The position numbers and the translations under genes are program-made. The notes beneath the pieces are model-generated. The model had not been told where the DNA came from. It made no database searches and was given only the letters and a program-made list of their open reading frames with translations. Shown piece by piece: positions 41,109-49,489 of a stretch of 64,000 nt of DNA. The stretch's first letter is position 1; the number at the start of each line of letters is the position of its first letter. The DNA comes from Deltaproteobacteria bacterium (lineage in GTDB: Bacteria; Myxococcota_A; UBA9160; SZUA-336): assembly GCA_029261925.1 (NCBI GenBank), contig JAJDAJ010000028.1, positions 1 through 64,000 on the forward strand, given 5' to 3'.

Positions 41109-42409
41109 GCGCTGGCCCCGTCTTCCCGTGTCTTGGCGAGCAGGTCCTCGCGGTAGGTCCGCGCCGCCAGGCCGTAGTGCAGCACCGCCCAGAGCATCAG
41201 CAGGCTGACCCCGAGCAGCGCGTAGCGGATCGACTCCTCGCCGAAGCGCGGCCGCAGCAGGTCGCTGATCACGCCGGCGAGCCAGGGGCCGATCAGGAAC
41301 CCGACCAGGTTCATCGCCAGCAGCGCGATCGCCGACATGGTCGCGCGCATGCGCGGCCGCACCAGGGACTGCACCGTGGCGTGGCCGAGCGCGGCGAACA
41401 GGTGGTAGCCGGCCGAGGCCGCCGCCAGCAGCAGGATCGTCGCGACCACGTCGTCGCTGAGGTAGGCGGCGATGGACAGCGGCACCGAGAGCAGGGCGCC
41501 CGCGGCGGGCAGCCAGAGATACCAGCGCAGGTCGCGGCGCTGCAGCCGGTCGCCGAAGTAGCCGCCGGCGAAGGTGAAGATGCCCCCGACCAGGCCGTTG
41601 ATCAGACCCAGTGCCAGGCCGACGTGCGTCAGCGACATCTCGTGCACGCGGATCAGCACGGAGGAGTTGAAGGTGAGCTGCGCGGCGATCACCAGGGTCT
41701 GCAGCGAGGTCGCGGCGAGCACGTGGCGCAGCGACGGCAGGCCCCAGATGAAGCGCAGCACGGAGCCCAGCGGCTCGATCTCGGTGGACACGTCGCGCCG
41801 GTCCGACAGGCCACGCGGCGGCTCGCGCAGCGTGAGCTGAACGACCACGGCCAGCAGTAGACCGGGCGCGCCGACCACGAAGAAGGCCGTGCGCCAGCCG
41901 TAGGTCTCGGCCAGGTACCCGCCCAGGATGAAGCCCGAGAGCATGCCGACCTGCCCTCCGGCCTGGTACAGCGCCAGCGCGGTGCCGCGCTGCTGGAGCG
42001 GGAAGTAGTCGGAGATCAGGGAGTGCGACGCCGGGGAGCAGCCGGCCTCGCCCACCCCCACGCCGATGCGGGCCAGCAGCAGCTGGCCGAAGGTCCGGGA
42101 GAGGCCCGAGGCGACGGTCATCGCGCTCCAGGCCGCCAGCGCCAGCGCGATGATGGTCCGGCGGGTGCCCCGATCCGCCCAGCGGGCGATCGGCAGACCC
42201 GCGACGGTGTAGAAGATCGCGAACGCGCCGCCGACCAGGAAGCCGAGCTGCTGGTCGGAGACTCCGAGCTCCGCGCGCACGGGCTCGACCAGCACGTTCA
42301 TGATCTGGCGGTCGATCGCATTGAAGACGTACACGACGACGAGCAGACCGAGCGCATAGCGGCCGGCGCCCGGTCGGACGCCGGCCGCGGTGGCTCCGGT
42401 CCCGGTCAC
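41105..42409 (-). CDS. MFS transporter, spinster-like
   Basis: A 434-residue 12-TM transporter closely similar in layout to the one at 26201: VVYVFNAIDRQIMNVLVEPVR in TM1, WADRGTRRTIIAL after TM2 and GVGEAGCSPASHSLISDYFP in TM4-5. It is inferred to move an aromatic, steroid or other lipophilic acid across the inner membrane. The GTG start lies 6 nt after CATAAT and no ribosome site is present, so it is probably leaderless. It is flanked by the double CoA-transferase upstream, which would activate an imported acid. Confidence 0.85.
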   Translation of the reverse strand: MTGTGATAAGVRPGAGRYALGLLVVVYVFNAIDRQIMNVLVEPVRAELGVSDQQLGFLVGGAFAIFYTVAGLPIARWADRGTRRTIIALALAAWSAMTVASGLSRTFGQLLLARIGVGVGEAGCSPASHSLISDYFPLQQRGTALALYQAGGQVGMLSGFILGGYLAETYGWRTAFFVVGAPGLLLAVVVQLTLREPPRGLSDRRDVSTEIEPLGSVLRFIWGLPSLRHVLAATSLQTLVIAAQLTFNSSVLIRVHEMSLTHVGLALGLINGLVGGIFTFAGGYFGDRLQRRDLRWYLWLPAAGALLSVPLSIAAYLSDDVVATILLLAAASAGYHLFAALGHATVQSLVRPRMRATMSAIALLAMNLVGFLIGPWLAGVISDLLRPRFGEESIRYALLGVSLLMLWAVLHYGLAARTYREDLLAKTREDGASA

Positions 42410-42415
42410 GCGCCC

Positions 42416-42421
42416 ATTATG
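42416..42421 (-). promoter_or_regulatory. -10-like CATAAT, leaderless context
   Basis: CATAAT read on the minus strand, exactly 6 nt before the GTG at 42409, with GGGCGC between. It fits the leaderless pattern seen four other times in the window. Confidence 0.4.
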
Positions 42422-42458
42422 CGTACTGGCGCGGCGGCGCGCTCGGGCGCGTCGACGT

Positions 42459-45035
42459 TCAGATCACGCCGTCGGCGCGCAGTGCCTCGATCTCTCCCGG
42501 AGACATCCCGAGCAGCTCGCCGTACACCTGCGCGTTGTCCTCGCCGTAGCACGGTGCACCGCGCTGGATCGGGCCCCCCATGTGGGCGGGCGTGGCGCTC
42601 AGCTTCACCGGCATCTCGACCACGGGCCAGGTGCCGATCTCGCTGCCTGTCAGCTCGGTGAGCCAGTCCAGGTGAGCGAGCTGGGGGTCGATCTCGCAGC
42701 GATCCCGCGCCTCCTGGCAGACCCCGGCCGCCACGCCGGCCGCCTGCAGCCGCTCCATCAGGGCGTAGCGATCGTGCTCCCGGGTCCAGCTCTCGACCTC
42801 CGCGTCCAGCGCGTCCTGGTGCGCGAGGCGCTCGTCGAGCGTGGCGAAGCGCGGATCGGCCAGCCAGTCCGCGCGGCCCGCGGCGCCGGCCAGCGCCTTC
42901 CAGTCGTCCTGGTCGAAGCAGGCGATCGCCACCCAGCGGTCCTCGCCCGCGCAGCGGTAGGCCCCGTGGGGCGCGGCCGGGCGCCAGGGCGAGCGGTTCC
43001 CGGTGCGCTGGTAGGCGCGACCGTTGGCCGACCAGTCGAGGATCGCCGTGCCCGACAGGTAGATGCCGCAGTCGCACTGTGACGAGTCGATCCACTGCCC
43101 CTCGCCGGTCCGCGCGCGGTGGTTCAGCGCCGCCATGACGGCGAGCGCCATGGTGTACGCGCCGAACCAGTCGAGGAACGAGTAGCCCCAGCCCGCGGGC
43201 GGTGCGGGCTCCGGCAGGCCCGACATCTCCGAGGCGGCGCCCAGCGCCTGCGCGACCGGTCCCAGCGTGCGGTAGCGCCCGTACTTGCCCTTCTGCCCGA
43301 AGCCGGACTGCTGCACGTAGATGACGTCCGGCCGCAGCTCCCGCAGTGCCTCGTAGCCCAGCCCCCAGCGCTCCATGACCCCCGGCGAGAAACCCTCGAC
43401 GACCACGTCGGCCTGCGCGATCAGCCGCTTCAGGATCTCCTTGCCCCGGGGGTCGCGCACGTTCAGCGAGATGCCCCGCTGGCCCGGCCGCACGTTGTGG
43501 AACTGGCCGCTGAGATTCAGCGAGCTGTTGTCGGAGGGCAGTGGCTCCGTGGCCCGCTCGCGTGCCGCGCGGCCGCCCGGCGGGCACTGCGCATAGTTGA
43601 AGCGAAGGTCGAGGTTCTCGTGCCACTCGACCTTGATCACGTCGGCTCCCATGGCCGACAGGAAGCGCGGCGCGCCGCCCGAGGCCAGGTACCAGGTCAG
43701 GTCGATGACGCGCACGCCGTGCAGCGCGAAGGGCCGGCCCAGCGCCGAGCGGCGCGTGTCGGGCGAGGCTGCGGGACGCGCCGGGACGGCGCTGGGCCGC
43801 CGGGTCAGGTCGCCCAGGACCTCGTCGGTGTGCTCGCCGACTAGCGGCGGGCGGGGTCCGACGCGCCAGGGCGCGCGGTCCGAGACCCACTTGCCGGTGC
43901 TGTACGTGAACGAGCGTCCGAGCTCCGGGTGCTCCACCTCGGCGAACGAGCCGCGCTGCCACCAGTGCTCGTCGAGCACGTTCTCGTGCGGCTTGCGCAG
44001 CGGAACCCACATCAGCCCGGCCTCCTGCGCCTGCTCCCAGGGCATGCCGTCCAGGGTGAACTTGCGGAACAGCCGCATGACCACCTCGGTCACGTGGGTG
44101 TGGGTCTCCGCGTCGATCTGCGGGCCGCCGCCGGGCGAGCCCGCCTTGCCCAGCCCGCCCACCCGCTCGCGCAGGTCGGCGGCCAGCCCGTAGCGCTCGA
44201 GGAAGTCGACCAGCGTGCCCCACGCGGTGGTCCCGACCGGGGGCATGCTCAGCATCCAGCGCCCGTCCTTGGTGTTCCCGATCACGGGCAGTGCCGAGAC
44301 CTGCTCGTGGGCGTGGCGGCAGGTCTGGCGGCGGAATGGCGCCGCGCGCATCACCCAGCTCATCAGGTCGAGCTCGGTGCTCTTGGAGACCGCCTCGTGC
44401 ACCGCCAGCGAGAGCCCCTGTCCCTCGCCGGTCTCGCGCCGGTGCAGCAGCGCTCCGAGCAGGCCGATCGCGAGCTGCTCACCGGCCACGTGATAGGCGT
44501 GCCACATCTGCGGGGCGATCGGAGGCAGGTCGTAGCTGCCGTCGGGCCGCGGGTCGTAGCCGCAGTTCATCATCGGCCCGCCCAGCGCCAGGTGCACCAG
44601 GTCGCTCGCCCGGTGGTCGGCCCAGGGGCCATCGTCGCCGAAGGGCGTGACGCGCGCCGTCACGAGCGAGGGAAAGCGCGCGCGCAGCGCGGCGCCGCCC
44701 AGCCCCAGGCCGTCGAGCCAGCCGCGGGGCGTGGACTCGAGCAGCACGTCGGCGGTCTCGAGCAGGGCGAGCAGCCGCTCGCGCTCCGGGGCCCGCTCGA
44801 GGTCGAGGACGACGGAGCGCTTGCCCAGGTTGTACTGCCAGAAGTACAGGGAGCGCTCGGGGTCGATCTCGTCGTCGGCGAACGGCCCGATCGCGCGCGT
44901 GGGCGAGCCCCCCGGCGGCTCGATCTTGATCACGTCGGCGCCGAGCCCCGCGAGCACGCGTCCGCAGTACTCCGCCTGCTCGTCGGCGATCTCGACCACG
45001 CGGATGTCCGCGAGATTGCCCTGCTGCGACGCCAT
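42459..45035 (-). CDS. Tandem-fused class III CoA-transferase (CaiB/BaiF type)
   Basis: An 858-residue protein made of two CaiB/BaiF units (about 1-400 and 425-858), each beginning with a strand like VVEIADEQAEYCGRVLAGLGADVIKIE or VIDLTWYLASGGAPRFLSAMGADVIKVE. The catalytic Asp of the family is present in the first unit (Asp145 in HRASDLVHLALGG). At the same place the second unit reads RTLGPVAQALG, so its Asp is missing. Class III enzymes form interlocked dimers, so this fusion may be a pseudo-dimer with one active site. It would transfer CoA between a carboxylic acid and an acyl-CoA. The ATG has GGAGG upstream. Confidence 0.9.
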   Translation of the reverse strand: MASQQGNLADIRVVEIADEQAEYCGRVLAGLGADVIKIEPPGGSPTRAIGPFADDEIDPERSLYFWQYNLGKRSVVLDLERAPERERLLALLETADVLLESTPRGWLDGLGLGGAALRARFPSLVTARVTPFGDDGPWADHRASDLVHLALGGPMMNCGYDPRPDGSYDLPPIAPQMWHAYHVAGEQLAIGLLGALLHRRETGEGQGLSLAVHEAVSKSTELDLMSWVMRAAPFRRQTCRHAHEQVSALPVIGNTKDGRWMLSMPPVGTTAWGTLVDFLERYGLAADLRERVGGLGKAGSPGGGPQIDAETHTHVTEVVMRLFRKFTLDGMPWEQAQEAGLMWVPLRKPHENVLDEHWWQRGSFAEVEHPELGRSFTYSTGKWVSDRAPWRVGPRPPLVGEHTDEVLGDLTRRPSAVPARPAASPDTRRSALGRPFALHGVRVIDLTWYLASGGAPRFLSAMGADVIKVEWHENLDLRFNYAQCPPGGRAARERATEPLPSDNSSLNLSGQFHNVRPGQRGISLNVRDPRGKEILKRLIAQADVVVEGFSPGVMERWGLGYEALRELRPDVIYVQQSGFGQKGKYGRYRTLGPVAQALGAASEMSGLPEPAPPAGWGYSFLDWFGAYTMALAVMAALNHRARTGEGQWIDSSQCDCGIYLSGTAILDWSANGRAYQRTGNRSPWRPAAPHGAYRCAGEDRWVAIACFDQDDWKALAGAAGRADWLADPRFATLDERLAHQDALDAEVESWTREHDRYALMERLQAAGVAAGVCQEARDRCEIDPQLAHLDWLTELTGSEIGTWPVVEMPVKLSATPAHMGGPIQRGAPCYGEDNAQVYGELLGMSPGEIEALRADGVI

Positions 45036-45085
45036 GCCTGCCTCCGTCGTGGTCGCCGCGCGCGAGCCGGGCCCGTGCGCGGCGC

Positions 45086-45493
45086 TCAGCCGGGTGTTCG
45101 CTCGAACGTGACCACGCCGTCCGGAACCTGGTGGAAGCTCTGGCTGTCGACGGTGAAGATCGCCATCTGGGGACCCCCGAAGATCCCGGGGTCGTCCAGC
45201 GTGCCCACCTTGAGGATCACGGCGCCCGCCATGCCCGGGGCTCGGCTGACGATGTGGGTGCCGCACTCGCTGCAGAACTCGCGCGTCACCGGGCTCTCCA
45301 GATCGCCGCGCCGGAACTCGCGCGGTGCCGCCTTGGTGTAGGTGAAGCCGTCGGCCGGCATGGCCATGACCATGTTCGGCGCGCCGCCGCTGATGTACTG
45401 GCACTCGCGGCAGTGGCACTGTGCTCTGAGGAGGGGCTCGCCCTCCGCCGCGTAGCGCACCGCGCCGCAGTAGCAGCCGCCTTCCAGGTTCAT
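45086..45493 (-). CDS. GFA-family (CENP-V) zinc protein
   Basis: A 135-residue protein with the GFA fold: GGCYCGAVRY near the N-terminus, QCHCRECQYISG, and FCSECGTHIVSR further on, giving the seven conserved Cys that bind two zinc ions. Family members bind glutathione or formaldehyde adducts, but most are of unknown function. The ATG has GAGGAG upstream and a TATCCT -10-like box about 40 bases upstream. It precedes the double CoA-transferase on the same strand with a 50-base gap, so co-transcription is likely. Confidence 0.85.
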   Translation of the reverse strand: MNLEGGCYCGAVRYAAEGEPLLRAQCHCRECQYISGGAPNMVMAMPADGFTYTKAAPREFRRGDLESPVTREFCSECGTHIVSRAPGMAGAVILKVGTLDDPGIFGGPQMAIFTVDSQSFHQVPDGVVTFERTPG

Positions 45494-45583
45494 GGTCTCG
45501 CTCCTCGCGTGTTCGGCCGCCGCGAGGATACCACCGCCGACCGCGGCGGGTTTCCCTATCATCGGGCCTGCGAGGAGAGCGCC

Positions 45584-46369
45584 ATGCCGACGGTCCGCAG
45601 CGCGAGAGCCGAGATCTACTACGAGGCCCGCGGCGACGGACCCGCGATCGTCTTCGCGCACGGCGCGGGCGGCAACGCCGCGAGCTGGTGGCAGCAGGTG
45701 CCGTACTTCCTGGAGCGCGGGCAGCGCGTGATCGCCTTCGACCACCGCGGCTTCGGGCGCTCGCGCTGTCCCGACGGCGCCTTCGACCTGGCGTGCTTCC
45801 CCGGCGACCTGCTGGCGATCCTCGACGCCGAGGGCATCGAGCGTGCCGCGCTGGTCTGCCAGTCCATGGGCGGCTGGACGGGGCTGCCCGCGGCGCTGCG
45901 CCACCCGGATCGGGTGCGCGCGCTGGTGCTCTGCGGCACGCCGGGCGGAATGTGGACCCCGGCCGTCGAGCGCTCGTTCGCGGGGATCCCGCAGCGTCTC
46001 GAGGGCACCGCCGGCCTGGTCGGCCCCGGCGGCGCCGCGCTGGCGGCCGACTTCGCCAAGCGCGAGCCGCAGCACGCGTTCCTGTACGAGCAGATCTCGA
46101 GCTTCAACAGCGGTCCCGATCCGGCGCTGCTGCAGCAGATCGACAGCGTGCGCATCACGGCCGAGGACCTGTCGGACCACCGCGTGCCCACGCTGGTGGT
46201 GGCGGGCCGGCACGACGTGCTCTTCCCGCCCGACGCGCTGCGCGACGTCGCCGCGCACATTCCCGGGGCGGAGCTCGTCGAGCTCGAGGGCTCCGGCCAC
46301 TCGACGTACTTCGAGGAGCCGGAGCGCTTCAACGCGGTGCTCGCGGACTTCCTGGACCGCAACCCCTGA
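45584..46369 (+). CDS. Alpha/beta-hydrolase
   Basis: A 261-residue alpha/beta-hydrolase-fold enzyme. The oxyanion HGAGGNAASW (about 26-35), nucleophile elbow C92-Q-S94-M-G, acid in VAGRHDVLFPP and His in EGSGHSTYF give a full Ser-Asp-His triad. The first elbow residue is Cys instead of Gly, which is uncommon but tolerated. It could be an esterase, thioesterase or C-C hydrolase of meta-cleavage type. TATCAT at 45557-45562 is a -10 candidate, and GAGGAG precedes the ATG. Confidence 0.85.
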   Translation: MPTVRSARAEIYYEARGDGPAIVFAHGAGGNAASWWQQVPYFLERGQRVIAFDHRGFGRSRCPDGAFDLACFPGDLLAILDAEGIERAALVCQSMGGWTGLPAALRHPDRVRALVLCGTPGGMWTPAVERSFAGIPQRLEGTAGLVGPGGAALAADFAKREPQHAFLYEQISSFNSGPDPALLQQIDSVRITAEDLSDHRVPTLVVAGRHDVLFPPDALRDVAAHIPGAELVELEGSGHSTYFEEPERFNAVLADFLDRNP

Positions 46370-46401
46370 GCGTCGAGGGAGATCGAAAGCCGGTGCCAGG
46401 C

Positions 46402-47682
46402 ATGGACGTCTTCGACGATGCGCTCGCACGCGTCGCGCGCATCGGGGCCGGCGCGGGCGTGACGCCCGAGGTGCTCGACGCGCTGCGTCAGCCCAAGGCC
46501 GTACTCGCTGCCGACCTCCCGGTGCGGATGGACGACGGCAGCACCGAGCACTTCCTCGCCTACCGCTGCCGCTACAACGACGCGCTCGGGCCGACCAAGG
46601 GCGGGATCCGGTACCACCCGGACGTGTCGCGTGGCGAGGTGATGGCGCTGGCGCTGTGGATGACGATCAAGTGCGCCGTCGTCGGTCTGCCCTATGGCGG
46701 GGGCAAGGGCGGGGTCATCGTCGATCCGAAGCGCCTGTCGCCGCGGGAGCTCGAGCGCCTGTCGCGCGCCTACATGCGCGCGATGGCCGACTTCGTCGGG
46801 CCCACGACCGACATCCCCGCTCCCGACGTCTACACCAATGCGCGGATCATGGGCTGGATGGCCGACGAGTACGAGACCATCCGCCGCGAGAAGGCGCCCG
46901 ACGTGATCACCGGCAAGCCGATCGCGCTGGGCGGCAGCCTGGGCCGCGACGAGGCGACGGGGCGCGGGGCGTTCCTGGTGATCCGGGAGTACGCGAAGCG
47001 GGTCGGGCTCGAGCCCGCCGAGACGCGCGTGGCCGTCCAGGGACTCGGCAACGCGGGCTACCACGTGGCCCGCCTGCTGCAGCAGGCCGGCTACCGCATC
47101 GTCGCCGTGAGCGACTCGAGGGGCGGTATCTACTCCGAGGAGGGCTTCGACGTCGAGAGCCTGTACCAGCACAAGCAGCAGACGCGCTCCCTGCAGGCCG
47201 TCTACTGCGAGGGCTCCGTCTGCGAGCTCGTCGAGCACAAGGCGATCTCGAACGAGGAGCTGCTCGAGCTCGACGTCGAGCTTCTGGTCCCGGCGGCGCT
47301 CGAGGGCGTCGTCACGCCCGGGAACGTCGGGCGGATCCGCGCCGCCGCCATCGCCGAGGTCGCGAACGGGCCCGTGGTGGGCGAGGCGGACGCGGCGCTG
47401 AGCGAGCGGGGCGTGGTCGTGCTCCCCGACGTGCTCACCAACGCCGGCGGGGTGATCGTGAGCTACTTCGAGTGGGTCCAGAACCGGCAGGGCTATCCGT
47501 GGACGCTCGAGCGGGTGCGCGGCCGCCTGGAGGACCGCATCTCCGGCGCGTTCGATGCGGTGTGGAAGGTGCACCAGACGGAGGACGTCCCGGTACGCGA
47601 CGCGGCCTACCGCGTGGGTCTGCGCCGGATCGCCGAGGCGATCGAGAGCCACGGAACGCGCGAGTACTTCGCGGGGGACTAG
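46402..47682 (+). CDS. Glu/Leu/Phe/Val-type amino-acid dehydrogenase (glutamate dehydrogenase-like)
   Basis: A 426-residue dehydrogenase. PYGGGKGGVIVDP holds the catalytic Lys region, PTTDIPAPDVYT is the GDH-type substrate segment and AVQGLGNAGYHVA the Rossmann motif. Length and motifs fit NAD-dependent glutamate dehydrogenase of about 420 residues; other 2-amino-acid substrates are possible. I used the ATG at 46402, where family alignments usually begin. A GTG nine bases earlier sits at a better distance from a GAGGGA site. It links 2-oxoglutarate and ammonia metabolism. Confidence 0.85.
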   Translation: MDVFDDALARVARIGAGAGVTPEVLDALRQPKAVLAADLPVRMDDGSTEHFLAYRCRYNDALGPTKGGIRYHPDVSRGEVMALALWMTIKCAVVGLPYGGGKGGVIVDPKRLSPRELERLSRAYMRAMADFVGPTTDIPAPDVYTNARIMGWMADEYETIRREKAPDVITGKPIALGGSLGRDEATGRGAFLVIREYAKRVGLEPAETRVAVQGLGNAGYHVARLLQQAGYRIVAVSDSRGGIYSEEGFDVESLYQHKQQTRSLQAVYCEGSVCELVEHKAISNEELLELDVELLVPAALEGVVTPGNVGRIRAAAIAEVANGPVVGEADAALSERGVVVLPDVLTNAGGVIVSYFEWVQNRQGYPWTLERVRGRLEDRISGAFDAVWKVHQTEDVPVRDAAYRVGLRRIAEAIESHGTREYFAGD

Positions 47683-47754
47683 GAGGTCGATCCGGAGCTC
47701 GTCCCGTCGCGGCGGGTGGCCGCGGACTCGCCGCGGCCGGGCCCCGCCGGGCGG

Positions 47755-48252
47755 TCACGGTGTCCGGAGCGGATAGCCGGGATCGCCGGGCGCGAGGCTC
47801 CGGCCCCCGCTCCGGATGCGCAGGACCCGCACGCCTCGGACCGACCCGAGCGACGAGAGGGGCACGTAGCCGATCGCCCCGGGGCGCCGTGCCACGTACT
47901 CGATGACCTGTGCCGGCGAGGCGAGCTCCCGGGGCGGGATGCGACCGCCGCGCAGCGCCTGCTCGATCCAGTACTCCTCGAGCTCCTGCTCACTGCGGCC
48001 CAGCACCGCCGCGCTGAAGGCGCTCCTCGCCTCGGTCCCGGATCCCAGGTGCAGGGGGTCCAGGCGGGTGCCGCCCAGCCGCGTGATCCTGCCGAGGTAC
48101 ACGCGGCGCAGGGTGACGCGACGGATCTCGCCCGCGCCCGTGCCCTGGCCGCTGGCGCTGGTGATGATGGCGATCGGCTCGGCGCGGACCGCCGACGCGG
48201 CGGCGAGGCCGCAGGCGACCGCGAGGATCCCGATCCAGATCCGGCGGCGCAT
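47755..48252 (-). CDS. Small exported phosphate-binding-like (PstS-fold fragment) protein
   Basis: A 165-residue protein with a signal peptide (residues 1-24, cleaved after Val-Arg-Ala). The rest resembles one lobe of PstS-type phosphate-binding proteins: SAFSAAVLGRSEQELEEYW, then the segment AQVIEYVARRPGAIGYVPLS, a hallmark of that superfamily. It is far shorter than real PstS (about 300) and lacks the phosphate-binding Thr-Gly-Ser loop. It may bind a small ligand in the periplasm for the adjacent sensor kinase or porin. It lies two bases after the porin gene, in one operon. Confidence 0.7.
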   Translation of the reverse strand: MRRRIWIGILAVACGLAAASAVRAEPIAIITSASGQGTGAGEIRRVTLRRVYLGRITRLGGTRLDPLHLGSGTEARSAFSAAVLGRSEQELEEYWIEQALRGGRIPPRELASPAQVIEYVARRPGAIGYVPLSSLGSVRGVRVLRIRSGGRSLAPGDPGYPLRTP

Positions 48253-48254
48253 CG

Positions 48255-49373
48255 TCAGAACAGGTAGCCCAGGGACACGCCCCAGTAGCGGAAGTCCTCG
48301 CGGGGGCCGCCACGCAGCGCGTGGTCGGCGTACTCCAGCTTCAGCCGCAGATGATCATCGGGCCGGTACCCGAGCGTGAGGCGGTGCACGTGGTGCTTCT
48401 GGGTGATGTCGCCGGTGTCGTCGTCTCCCCATTCGAAGCGGTAGTTCAGGTACGCCCGCTCGTGCAGGTCCCAGCGCAGCTTGGCGTACGCCAGGTCGAT
48501 GTCGCGCGCGAGACGTCCGCTGCGGGCCCGCTCGCGGCGCTGGCGGACGTACTCGCCGCGCAGCAGCAGCCGGCCGGGCAGCGGAGCCTGCCCGTACAGG
48601 ACCAGGCTGCGCTCCCTGCGATCGTCGAGCGCCAGGTCCCGGTCCTGCTGGTAGGCGGAGATGCCGACGAGCCAGTCGTCGTCGACGGTAAGGCGGAGGT
48701 CGCCCCCCAGACTGAGCCCATCCGCCGTGCCGTCGAGGAGCGCACCCTCCGAGTCGTACCCCGCAAACAGCGCGTACCGCAGCTCCCCGTCCAGGTCCGG
48801 GCCCAGGTCCGGGAGCAGCTGCCCTGCGAGCTCGAGGCCGCTCTGCTGCTCGGGCGTCAGGCGCAGTCCCTCGTGCAGCGGCGGCTGGATCGTGTCCATC
48901 AGGATCGTCCAGTGCACCGGCGTCCAGAACCCGAAGGCGGTGTTGAAGCGGCCCAGACGCAGCTCCGCGGCATCGCCCGCGCGGTAGCGCACGTAGAGCT
49001 GCTCGAGCTCGTACTCGCGCTCCTCCTCGAATCCCTCGACGTCCGGCTCGTGCTCGAACTCCGCCTCGACGAAGAGCTGCCACGCGTGGCCGGAGCGCGT
49101 GTCGGCGAAGAGGTTGAGGTGGTTCAGGTTGAGCGACCGCGTGCTGCCGTCGAGGTCGCTGTCCTCGTAGCTGGCGTCGAGCCAGCCGCCCACCCGCGTG
49201 GCGACGGGTGCGTCGCCCTGGAGTACCTCGGCAGAGCGACCGACGACCCAGCGGGGCCCGTCGGCGCCGGGCTCGTCGGCGCGGACGGCGGCGGCGGTGA
49301 GCAGGGCGAGCCCGAGGCAGACCCCCGCGAGCAGGCGCCCGTCGCTCCCGTCCCGACCCCCTGTGACTCCCAT
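48255..49373 (-). CDS. Outer-membrane porin-like beta-barrel
   Basis: A 372-residue protein with a signal peptide (about residues 1-32, ending Ala-Val-Arg-Ala). Alternating amphipathic strands with aromatic girdles run to the C-terminus, which ends YWGVSLGYLF with the Phe needed for outer-membrane assembly. LGRFNTAFGFWTPVHW and the HLNLFADTRSG region resemble OprP/phosphate-porin-like relatives, but selectivity is not readable. I set the start at 49373; an ATG at 49445 lies inside the conserved TTAAT-N6-TTCAT box, which would put an operator in the coding region. It is divergent from the histidine-kinase gene. Confidence 0.75.
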   Translation of the reverse strand: MGVTGGRDGSDGRLLAGVCLGLALLTAAAVRADEPGADGPRWVVGRSAEVLQGDAPVATRVGGWLDASYEDSDLDGSTRSLNLNHLNLFADTRSGHAWQLFVEAEFEHEPDVEGFEEEREYELEQLYVRYRAGDAAELRLGRFNTAFGFWTPVHWTILMDTIQPPLHEGLRLTPEQQSGLELAGQLLPDLGPDLDGELRYALFAGYDSEGALLDGTADGLSLGGDLRLTVDDDWLVGISAYQQDRDLALDDRRERSLVLYGQAPLPGRLLLRGEYVRQRRERARSGRLARDIDLAYAKLRWDLHERAYLNYRFEWGDDDTGDITQKHHVHRLTLGYRPDDHLRLKLEYADHALRGGPREDFRYWGVSLGYLF

Positions 49374-49429
49374 CCGTGGGGAGTCTCGGTCAGCGGGTGC
49401 CGGCGATCCAGTCCGGCGCACCTCGTCCG

Positions 49430-49445
49430 TTAATGCACGCTTCAT
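49430..49445. promoter_or_regulatory. Predicted response-regulator box 1 (TTAAT-N6-TTCAT)
   Basis: TTAAT (49430-49434) and TTCAT (49441-49445) form a direct repeat with an 11-base period in the porin/kinase divergent region. It is nearly identical in sequence and spacing to the element at 51576-51602, and AT-rich five-mers are rare here. The layout resembles PmrA/QseB boxes (CTTAA-type half-sites, 11-base period). Confidence 0.6.
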
Positions 49446-49489
49446 CCGGCCTGCGCTAGCCTCCGTGACCCTCCGCGGCCTGGAGAGTC

